A stretch of DNA of 48,203 bases from Kaistella haifensis DSM 19056. Its GTDB lineage: Bacteria; Bacteroidota; Bacteroidia; Flavobacteriales; Weeksellaceae. The stretch spans positions 1-48,203 of the forward strand of contig NZ_JASZ02000018.1 of assembly GCF_000735695.2 (NCBI RefSeq). Reading direction: 5' to 3'. Each line of letters opens with the position of its first letter. Positions within the stretch are counted from its first letter, which is position 1. The notes below the pieces were generated by a model, which searched no databases, had not been told where the DNA came from, and saw only the letters and a program-made list of their open reading frames with translations. Of the stretch, positions 15,636-22,524 are shown piece by piece. The translations under genes and the position numbers were made by a program.

Positions 15636-16139
15636 TTAAAATTTTGATAAATACCTCTCCTCAATAATATTCAAATGGTGAATCGTATGACCTACTATTA
15701 ATTTCCCTATCGTTTCTACCGAAATTTCATTTCCGTTCGCAACTCCTGTTTCCGAAAGTTGAATTTCATTTAAATTTTTGAAAAAAAGACTTGAAGATTT
15801 TCTCACTGTTTCAAATTCATCGATAAGACTTTGCAACGATCTCTCAGTAGAAAAATAATGTTTTGCGTAGGTTTCTTCATCCCAACCCGGAAGATCGGTT
15901 TTGTCTTTTCTGGCAAAACGAAGAGCGCGGTAAGCGAAAATTCTTTCCGCATCAATTAAGTGTTGCAAAAGTTCTTTCAGGGTCCATTTTCCTTCCGCAT
16001 AAGCGAAATCTGATTGTTTTTCTGTTAAATATGAATAAAGTGAAGCGGTCTTTTTACCTGTTTTTTTCATTTCTTCCAGCCAATTTTCAGTTGGAATAAG
16101 GTCTAAATATCGTTGAATGTATTTTTGAAATTCTGTCAT
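15636..16139 (-). CDS. DinB family protein
   Basis: A 167-residue four-helix DinB/YfiT-type protein. Three metal-binding histidines expected in this family can be placed in LLQHLIDAERI (first helix pair) and in GHTIHHLNIIEER near the C-terminus. The WTLKELLQHLIDAERIF segment is diagnostic. Many DinB proteins are thiol-dependent transferases or are stress-induced; the role here is unknown. The ATG at 16139 (MTEFQKYIQ) is preferred to one 24 bp upstream. It is bordered on both sides by palindromic repeats. Confidence 0.85.
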   Translation of the reverse strand: MTEFQKYIQRYLDLIPTENWLEEMKKTGKKTASLYSYLTEKQSDFAYAEGKWTLKELLQHLIDAERIFAYRALRFARKDKTDLPGWDEETYAKHYFSTERSLQSLIDEFETVRKSSSLFFKNLNEIQLSETGVANGNEISVETIGKLIVGHTIHHLNIIEERYLSKF

Positions 16140-16155
16140 TAGTGAACGATAAAAA

Positions 16156-16293
16156 AACCACAAAAGTCACAAAAGCTTAATTACATGAAAGCCGTTTTAT
16201 TTAACTTTTTAAAGTAAAAATAAGTTCAACTTTCTGCGCTTTAAAAAGAATTAATTCATCTTTTCAAAAAACAACTTTTGTGACTTTGTGGTT
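16156..16293. repeat. MITE-like 138-bp inverted-repeat element
   Basis: AACCACAAAAGTCACAAAAG (16156-16175) is the reverse complement of CTTTTGTGACTTTGTGGTT (16275-16293) apart from one extra A. Inside it, CTTTTTAAAG (16205-16214) is the exact inverse of CTTTAAAAAG (16239-16248), on nearly the same centre. There is no ORF in it. It fills the gap between the DinB gene and the PLP enzyme and could fold as one long hairpin or be a short non-autonomous mobile element. Confidence 0.7.
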
Positions 16294-16307
16294 AAAAAAT
16301 ATTAATG

Positions 16308-17447
16308 TTAAGAAAAAGCTTTTTCCAAATCTGCAATCAAATCCGCTTCATCTTCAATGCCGACACTTAGTCTTACCAAATCGTCGGTAATGCCCAATTC
16401 TGCACGTTTTTCTGCAGGAATCGAAGCGTGAGTCATCAACGCAGGATGATTTGCCAAAGATTCTACACCGCCTAAAGATTCTGCCAAAGTGAACACTTTC
16501 ACTTTTTCTAAAAATTTGATGGCATCTTCTTTTTTTCCAGATTTAAAGGTGAAAGAAACCATTCCACCGAAATCTTTCATCTGTTTTTTTGCCAAATCAT
16601 GTTGAGGATGAGATTCCAAACCTGGATAAATCACTTTGTCCACGGCTGGATGAGATTCCAGATATTTTGCAACAGCCATTCCGTTTTCCGAATGTCTTTG
16701 AACTCTTAAAGCCAAAGTTTTAATGCCTCGAAGCACCAAATAAGAATCGTGTGGACCGAGAATTCCGCCGCTCGCGAACTGAATGAAATGTAATTTCTCT
16801 CCCAGTTCTGCAGTTTTTGCAACCAAAGCACCGGCAATTACATCGGAGTGCCCGCCGAGATATTTTGTCGCCGAGTGCATCACGATATCGGCGCCTAAAT
16901 CAATTGGTCTTTGTAAATATGGAGTCGCGAAAGTGTTATCAACCGCGACCAAAATATCTTTTCCTTTTGCTAAGTCGGTCACTGCTTTGATGTCAACCAA
17001 TTTCATCAGTGGATTTGTTGGAGTCTCAATCCAGATTAATTTAGTTTTATCATTAATTAAATCTGAAATTTTCGAAACATCATCAAAATTCACGAAGGTA
17101 AATTTCAGTTGGTATTTTTCGAAAAGTCGGGTGAACATTCGGTAAGTTCCGCCGTAAAGATCGTCAACCGCGATAACTTCATCGCCCGGATTTAATAATT
17201 TAAGAACACAATCAATTGCCGCCAAACCGGATCCGAAAGCCAAACCTCGCGCGCCGTTTTCAATGCTTGCCAAACTGTCTTCCAAAGCTTGTCTGGTAGG
17301 ATTTGCCGCTCTGGAATATTCGTAACCGGAATGAATTCCCGGCGATTTCTGCGCATAAGTTGAGGTTAAAAATACAGGTACATTCACCGATCCTGTCGCG
17401 GATTCGTGGTGTTGCCCACCGTGGATTACTTTGGTATTAAAATTCAT
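16308..17447 (-). CDS. Cystathionine gamma-synthase/gamma-lyase family PLP enzyme
   Basis: A 379-residue member of the Cys/Met-metabolism PLP family. It starts with NFNTKVIHGGQHHESATGSV, has YEYSRAANPTRQALE and the cofactor lysine in MHSATKYLGGHSDVIAG (about residue 195), and ends with VRLSVGIEDEADLIADL. Family members join O-acyl-homoserine with cysteine (MetB) or cleave cystathionine (MetC/Mgl type). MetB and gamma-lyase cannot be told apart by eye; MetB is usual for close flavobacterial homologues. Transcribed alone, with the inverted repeat just downstream. Confidence 0.9.
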   Translation of the reverse strand: MNFNTKVIHGGQHHESATGSVNVPVFLTSTYAQKSPGIHSGYEYSRAANPTRQALEDSLASIENGARGLAFGSGLAAIDCVLKLLNPGDEVIAVDDLYGGTYRMFTRLFEKYQLKFTFVNFDDVSKISDLINDKTKLIWIETPTNPLMKLVDIKAVTDLAKGKDILVAVDNTFATPYLQRPIDLGADIVMHSATKYLGGHSDVIAGALVAKTAELGEKLHFIQFASGGILGPHDSYLVLRGIKTLALRVQRHSENGMAVAKYLESHPAVDKVIYPGLESHPQHDLAKKQMKDFGGMVSFTFKSGKKEDAIKFLEKVKVFTLAESLGGVESLANHPALMTHASIPAEKRAELGITDDLVRLSVGIEDEADLIADLEKAFS

Positions 17448-17534
17448 GATATTTTTTATTATTCAATTTGAAGTTTAAATCATCTGGAAATACTGAATTT
17501 GCATCTTTTAAATGATTTATTTTTCAAATTTGTT

Positions 17535-17861
17535 TTACATTTTTATAGCTGATCTTTGGGCAAATTCTTCTGCAATTTCCTCCATCCATGCGGCTACATC
17601 TTCCTCACCGGTGGCTCTTTGGTAAGTGTGGCTCATAGAAATAAGGATTTGGTGAAGAAACATTTTCATTTGATCAACCGGCATCTCTTTCGTCCAAAGA
17701 TCAATTCGTAGGGCTTCCATTTTTTTGTCGTCCCATACTGAAATCATGGTGGCTTTGGTTTCTTCTTTTTCTATTCCGCCGTCTTGTGCGTGCCACATCA
17801 TTTTTTCGGGAACGTGGTTTTCGTCAAGCTCTACATCTATGGTGATTTGGGTTTTTTTCAT
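17535..17861 (-). CDS. gldC: Gliding motility protein GldC
   Basis: A 108-residue soluble protein recognised by ITIDVELDENHVPEKMMWHAQDGG, the repeated ATMISVWDDKKMEALRIDLWTKEMPVDQMK and the acidic C-terminus. GldC is a small accessory protein of Bacteroidota gliding; in Flavobacterium its loss only impairs gliding, and its biochemical role is not clear. It follows gldB by 35 bp on the same strand, the standard gldB-gldC pair. Related Chryseobacterium strains keep these genes although most do not glide visibly. Confidence 0.93.
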   Translation of the reverse strand: MKKTQITIDVELDENHVPEKMMWHAQDGGIEKEETKATMISVWDDKKMEALRIDLWTKEMPVDQMKMFLHQILISMSHTYQRATGEEDVAAWMEEIAEEFAQRSAIKM

Positions 17862-17896
17862 GTCTTTTTTATGAGAATTAAAGGGCTTTTCAGCAA

Positions 17897-18877
17897 TTAA
17901 TTTTTAGGTTTGTATTTACTTTTGTTAAAGATTTCCTGCGCATCCATTTTTAGGAAATCTGCCAATTTTACTTCCGGATTTTCCTGGAAAAATTTTCTGC
18001 AGATCTGCCATCCGGTAAAAATACCAATTTGTGGCGATGAATCGTTGTCGATTTCGGTATAGAATTTCGAGAAAGGTCCAGGATTGATAAATCGCTCGTT
18101 CAATCGCAAATCATCGCTGAAAACCAAGTTGTTTTCTACAAAATAATTCCAAATATTCACCTCGTTTTCTACCGCCCATTCGTATTGTTTTTGGGTGTAG
18201 TTCATTTTCAAATAATCGGGAAAACTCGGTAAAAATGCATCCTGAAGGGTTACTATTTTTCCGTTATAAATTAATTCATCAATAAATTTTTGATTTTTAA
18301 TGTTTCGTGGAACAAAAGACTGCGCGAAAACTTCCGAAACTTTCGGAACTATGTTTTGCGGATTCATCGATTTCTGGAAATAAAGTTCCAAACCTTGATA
18401 ATTTGGATTGTTTTCTCCCATAAATGCAGAAATATCGATAAACAACATATTTTCTTCAGGTTTATAGAAAATAGGTTCCATAATTCCTTGCAACGCCGAT
18501 GAATAAAGATATACTTTCGGGGCGATAAATTCCGGGAAATAATGATGAATGTGAGAAAATAAACTCGATAAATCTTTGTTGAGTTTGGCAACATCGATTT
18601 TTGCAATGGCTTCTTTGTAAATTTTGGCTTCGTTGGCGTCCGCTCTTCGCACCGCATAATCTTCATCAGAAACGGTTCCCTGAAACCAAGGAAATTTATT
18701 TTTAAAATCTTCTAAAGGAACATTGGGATCGTAAAATAGCCTGGAAATATCGACGATTTCTATCTTTTTTGTGGAATCTTCTATTTCGATTTCCCAAATG
18801 TTTTCAGGATTTTTTTTGCAGGCAACTGCTCCAAAAACGAAAATACATGAAAACAATAAATATCTAAAAAACTTCAT
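17897..18877 (-). CDS. gldB: Gliding motility lipoprotein GldB
   Basis: A 326-residue lipoprotein: signal sequence and lipobox ending VAC, lipid-attachment Cys20, then a globular domain with EIVDISRLFYDPNVPLEDFKNKFPWFQGTVSDEDY, the region that identifies GldB. It lacks the DUF/enzymatic motifs of other lipoproteins. GldB is needed for gliding in Flavobacterium johnsoniae and is found throughout Bacteroidetes; its exact function in the type IX secretion/gliding machinery is not known. First gene of gldB-gldC; a TATTTTTG -7 box lies at 18903-18910 on the minus strand. Confidence 0.93.
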   Translation of the reverse strand: MKFFRYLLFSCIFVFGAVACKKNPENIWEIEIEDSTKKIEIVDISRLFYDPNVPLEDFKNKFPWFQGTVSDEDYAVRRADANEAKIYKEAIAKIDVAKLNKDLSSLFSHIHHYFPEFIAPKVYLYSSALQGIMEPIFYKPEENMLFIDISAFMGENNPNYQGLELYFQKSMNPQNIVPKVSEVFAQSFVPRNIKNQKFIDELIYNGKIVTLQDAFLPSFPDYLKMNYTQKQYEWAVENEVNIWNYFVENNLVFSDDLRLNERFINPGPFSKFYTEIDNDSSPQIGIFTGWQICRKFFQENPEVKLADFLKMDAQEIFNKSKYKPKN

Positions 18878-19002
18878 TATTTTTACATCAAAATTTATGT
18901 GGCAAAAATAAGGATATAAATATAAACTTATGCTGAAAAAGGTTTTTTTTGAAGTGATGCAAGTTATATTTAACTAGGTACAATAAAATATATTTAAAAA
19001 TC

Positions 19003-19533
19003 ATGGAGGTCCATATCGAAACAGAAAGACTGATTCTTCGAAAATTTGCAGAAGAGGATATCGAACGTCTTTTTTTGCTAGATTCCAATCCGGAAGTGAT
19101 GAAATATATTGGAATGCCACCACTTTCTGCAGTTGAAGAATCCAAAGAAGTGGTAAAGATGATCATGCAGCAATATGAAGAAAATGGAGTTGGAAGACTT
19201 GCTGTGATAGAAAAGCCAAGTGGACTTCTAATTGGTTGGAGCGGACTAAAATTAAATACTTCATTGGTGAATAATCATCAAAAGTTTTATGAGCACGGTT
19301 ACCGATTTCTGCCAAAAACTTGGGGAAAAGGTTATGCTACCGAATCGGGAAGAGCATCTTTGAAATATGGTTTTAATGATTTGAAAGTGGAGATAATTTA
19401 TGCTTATGTACATTCTCACAACGAAGCTTCAAATCAGGTTTTAAACAAACTTGGTTTCGAGAAAACAAGTGAATTTACGGAACCGGATGGAGTTTGTTTC
19501 TGGTATGAATTAAAGAAAGAAAATTTTAAGTAA
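19003..19533 (+). CDS. GNAT N-acetyltransferase (RimJ/RimL-like)
   Basis: A 176-residue acetyltransferase of the GNAT fold with the RimJ/RimL-type start VHIETERLILRKFAEEDIERLF. The acetyl-CoA pyrophosphate loop appears as LPKTWGKGYATESG (about residues 104-117), followed by the NEASNQVLNKLGFEK motif. The acceptor could be a ribosomal protein, another protein N-terminus or a small molecule. The gene lies between gldB and nadE, 8 bp before nadE, so nadE is probably cotranscribed with it. Confidence 0.88.
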   Translation: MEVHIETERLILRKFAEEDIERLFLLDSNPEVMKYIGMPPLSAVEESKEVVKMIMQQYEENGVGRLAVIEKPSGLLIGWSGLKLNTSLVNNHQKFYEHGYRFLPKTWGKGYATESGRASLKYGFNDLKVEIIYAYVHSHNEASNQVLNKLGFEKTSEFTEPDGVCFWYELKKENFK

Positions 19534-19541
19534 TAAAATAC

Positions 19542-20333
19542 ATGCAAAAAGAAAAAATAACAGAAAAGATCGTAAACTGGCTGAAAGATTATGCCGAAAA
19601 AGCACATGTGAATGGTTATGTAATCGGGGTTTCCGGAGGTGTAGATTCCGGTGTGGTTTCTACGCTGTGTGCGATGACTGGCTTAAAAACACTTTTGATC
19701 GAAATGCCGATTCATCAAAAGGAAGATCAGGTAAGTCGCGCGTTGGATCATATCGAAAATTTGAAATCGAGATTTCCAAATGTGGAAGCTATTTCAGTGA
19801 ATTTAACTAGCACTTTCGATGAGTTGTATAAATCTTTTAATGTAAAAGATGGAGATTTTCCTAACGAAAAACTTGCTTTAGCCAATACCAGAGCGCGTTT
19901 ACGAATGCTTACCTTATATTATTTTGGGCAGCTGAATGGTCTTTTGGTTTGTGGAACCGGCAATAAAGTGGAGGATTTCGGGATTGGTTTTTACACCAAA
20001 TATGGCGATGGTGGAGTAGATGTTTCCCCAATTGCGGATTTGTACAAAACGGAAGTTTATGAACTTGCGAAGCATTTAAATCTAATAGAATCTATCCAAA
20101 ACGCTATTCCTACCGACGGTTTGTGGGATGTGGACAGAACCGATGAGCAACAAATTGGTGCAACTTATCCGGAGCTAGAAAAAATTCAGAAAGAATGGGG
20201 AACAAAAACTGAAGCGGATTATTCGGGAAGAGATTTGGAAGTGTATAAAATCTTCAGCAGAATGAATAAAGCTGCACAGCACAAAATGCAACCCATACCG
20301 GTTTGCGACATCCCTGAAGAGTGGAGGAACTAA
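19542..20333 (+). CDS. nadE: NAD(+) synthase, ammonia-dependent
   Basis: A 263-residue enzyme that adenylates nicotinic acid adenine dinucleotide and amidates it to NAD. The PP-loop SGGVDSG at residues 31-37 binds ATP; GTGNKVEDFGIGFYTKYGDGGVDVSPIADLYKTEV is the conserved active-site region (quoted here by position about 139-173). The glutaminase domain of larger NadE proteins is missing, so ammonia is likely used directly. It is preceded closely by the acetyltransferase gene and followed by the barnase-like gene 28 bp later. Confidence 0.95.
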   Translation: MQKEKITEKIVNWLKDYAEKAHVNGYVIGVSGGVDSGVVSTLCAMTGLKTLLIEMPIHQKEDQVSRALDHIENLKSRFPNVEAISVNLTSTFDELYKSFNVKDGDFPNEKLALANTRARLRMLTLYYFGQLNGLLVCGTGNKVEDFGIGFYTKYGDGGVDVSPIADLYKTEVYELAKHLNLIESIQNAIPTDGLWDVDRTDEQQIGATYPELEKIQKEWGTKTEADYSGRDLEVYKIFSRMNKAAQHKMQPIPVCDIPEEWRN

Positions 20334-20361
20334 GATTGACAAACAATTTTAACCCATTAAA

Positions 20362-20871
20362 ATGAATAAAAATAGCGCGAAACTGGCTCTTTTTTTCATC
20401 ATCGGAATGCTAAGTGCATTTCTGGTTATGTATCTGATTGGTAATTACAGAATCGAAAAGAGAAACCAAGACTCGGAAATTGCTGAAAATACCATTGGAA
20501 AAGATGAAAAAGCTAATCGTGAGGAAATTTCACTTGAAGAACATTCGATTCAAAATTTAACCAATGAAGTTAAAGTCATCAATTATGTAAAATCTAACCA
20601 CGAATTACCCGAATATTATATTACTAAAAGTGAGGCAAGAAAGCAAGGTTGGGTTCCTTCTGAAGGGAATCTTTGCGATGTTTTGCCGGGAAAAGCCATT
20701 GGTGGTGATAAATTCAGTAACCGTGAAAAAACTTTACCTTCCGGAAAACAATATTTCGAAGCCGACGTAAATTACAATTGCGGAAACCGGAATGCCGATC
20801 GCATCGTTTTTACAAAAGAAGGTGAAGTTTATCTCACAAAAAATCATTATAAAAGTTTTCAAAAACAATAA
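20362..20871 (+). CDS. Membrane-anchored barnase-like ribonuclease
   Basis: A 169-residue protein with one N-terminal membrane segment (about residues 8-27), a polar linker and a C-terminal barnase/RNase Ba domain from about residue 85. All catalytic residues align with barnase: Glu133 (EADVNY), Arg143 and Arg147 (NRNADR) and His162 (NHYKSF), equivalent to E73, R83, R87 and H102. Two cysteines (C102 region and C140) may form a disulfide. The anchor predicts export with the nuclease outside the cytoplasm. It is followed 31 bp later by a barstar gene, so the pair is a ribonuclease plus immunity protein. Confidence 0.9.
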   Translation: MNKNSAKLALFFIIGMLSAFLVMYLIGNYRIEKRNQDSEIAENTIGKDEKANREEISLEEHSIQNLTNEVKVINYVKSNHELPEYYITKSEARKQGWVPSEGNLCDVLPGKAIGGDKFSNREKTLPSGKQYFEADVNYNCGNRNADRIVFTKEGEVYLTKNHYKSFQKQ

Positions 20872-20902
20872 AAAACAGATTTCTTAATCTAAAAATAATT
20901 TC

Positions 20903-21193
20903 ATGACAAATACGGTATATATCGACTTCGCAGAGCTTGGTGACTATGATGATTTCTATGTTCAATTAAAAGAAAAGCTGAAGCTTCCGGAATTTTTTGG
21001 TGATAATTTGGATGCATTGTACGATTCCATTACGGGGTTTGTCGCATTACCACTTCATTTGGAATTTGTAAATATGAGTGTGGAACAACTCGAAACCTTC
21101 GAAGATTTATTGGTCACTTTAGAAGATGCCGATGACGAATTGGACGATTTCACGTTTGCTTATTATCTGGAACAATATGAAGATGAGGAATAG
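20903..21193 (+). CDS. Barstar family ribonuclease inhibitor
   Basis: A 96-residue acidic protein. The barnase-binding helix FGDNLDALYDSITG (residues 32-45) matches barstar: Asp37 and Asp41 equal D35 and D39, which plug the barnase active site, while Tyr40 replaces the barstar Trp38. The tail is rich in Asp and Glu. It is the last gene of the acetyltransferase-nadE-barnase-barstar run and ends at a strong terminator. Its likely job is to protect the cytoplasm from the ribonuclease before or during export. Confidence 0.92.
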   Translation: MTNTVYIDFAELGDYDDFYVQLKEKLKLPEFFGDNLDALYDSITGFVALPLHLEFVNMSVEQLETFEDLLVTLEDADDELDDFTFAYYLEQYEDEE

Positions 21194-21217
21194 GATTTTT
21201 TTTAATAAATTTAAATC

Positions 21218-21250
21218 AAAAAACCACCTGAAAGCAGGTGGCTTTTTTTT
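21218..21250. terminator. Bidirectional terminator between barstar and the beta-helix lipoprotein
   Basis: CCACCTG (21224-21230) pairs with CAGGTGG (21235-21241) around a GNRA-like AAAG loop, with T8 on the plus side and A6 on the other. It sits between two convergent genes. Confidence 0.9.
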
Positions 21251-21271
21251 GATATGAAAGAAAAGAAGAAC

Positions 21272-22492
21272 TTATTTCAATGCAGCTAAAAGATCTACAC
21301 CGTTTACATTTGCCCAATTTCCTGTAGTTAATGTTACTTTTTTCACATTAGAATCGCTGGTGAAAGTTTTCCCTCCATTCGGAGTAAAGGCATATCCCCA
21401 AACATTTAGGTTATCAGAATTCACATGGTTAGCAGGCTCTACTTTAATTTTCCCTTTGTTTACTTGCTCAGTTTCTGTTGCCGAATCTTGGATTAAAACA
21501 GCGTAAGCATTTTTGCTATCAGTGTTTTTGTATCCATCCATATACACGTTAGAGAAAATTCCAGAACCATGTTTTTTGAATTGAATTGCGGTAATTTCTA
21601 TAGAACCAGCGGTTTCAGGTTTTGTACCAGTTTCGCGAATAAGGGTAATGTTATTAATTTTTGGAGCTGTATTATCAGCATTTCCTGAAGATTCAATTTC
21701 CATTCCGAAATTTCCGATAGCTGTTTGGAACGCAAACCAGTTGCTGTTGCTTTGTCCACTCCAAGAATCTTGCCAGTCGAAAGAATCATCATAATTTCCG
21801 TAAGAAACCAAGTTTTTTCCGCTTACTGTACCACCAAAAAATTCATAACCATCATCTGTTCCTTTATAAGAAACTAGATTTTCCAACACTGTACCAGCTC
21901 CTACAGCATAGAAAGTCATTGAATTGGTTTCGGATGTTCCGTCTCCAATTTTTTTACCACCGTATTCAACTCTTACATATTTTAAAACACCTGAATTATC
22001 ATTAGGGTTATCTCCACCATAATAAACATTGTTTCCGTCTTCCGAAAGGGCTCTTGTAGCTCCGTTTATAGCTTTGATAGGTGCATTACCGTATAGAGTA
22101 ACTCCTCCCCAGTCACCAGGTTTTTTGTTGTCTGAAGTGAATACAATTGGCTCAGATGCAGTACCTTCAGCTAAAATTTTACCACCTTGTAGTACTACCA
22201 AACTGCTTCCTACAGATGTTTTTGCGGTGAAAGTTGCGCCAGCTTCTATAGTAAGAGTGATTCCTTCAGGAACTTTTACGATTCCTTCTAGTGTGTAATT
22301 TCCTTTTTTTACTAATGTATTTTGAGTTAAAGTTCCGGTAAGAGTTCCTGTTCCGTTCAATACAGCTCCTGTAGTTCCTGTATTGGTTTGCCCGTTTCCA
22401 TTAATATCGGCATCTTCACGGATTTCTACCGTACAAGATGTTACCGAAAGTACCATTGCTAAAGTAAGTAATGATAAGATGTGCTTTTTCAT
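21272..22492 (-). CDS. Right-handed beta-helix lipoprotein
   Basis: A 406-residue protein with a lipobox (signal peptide ending TSC, Cys20), a Gly/Thr/Asn-rich spacer, and then a beta-helix built from short repeats such as GITLTIEAGATFTAKTSVGSSLVV, GKILAEGTASEPIVFTSDN (positions about 80-125), GDWGGVTLYGNAPI and NLVSY.GN.DDSFDW. No sugar-lyase catalytic set could be recognised, so it may be a binding or surface protein rather than an enzyme. The gene starts 32 bp after the TonB receptor stop on the same strand and must be its partner. Confidence 0.8.
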   Translation of the reverse strand: MKKHILSLLTLAMVLSVTSCTVEIREDADINGNGQTNTGTTGAVLNGTGTLTGTLTQNTLVKKGNYTLEGIVKVPEGITLTIEAGATFTAKTSVGSSLVVLQGGKILAEGTASEPIVFTSDNKKPGDWGGVTLYGNAPIKAINGATRALSEDGNNVYYGGDNPNDNSGVLKYVRVEYGGKKIGDGTSETNSMTFYAVGAGTVLENLVSYKGTDDGYEFFGGTVSGKNLVSYGNYDDSFDWQDSWSGQSNSNWFAFQTAIGNFGMEIESSGNADNTAPKINNITLIRETGTKPETAGSIEITAIQFKKHGSGIFSNVYMDGYKNTDSKNAYAVLIQDSATETEQVNKGKIKVEPANHVNSDNLNVWGYAFTPNGGKTFTSDSNVKKVTLTTGNWANVNGVDLLAALK

Positions 22493-22524
22493 ATTATTTT
22501 ATTTTTTATTAAATTTTTTTTATT

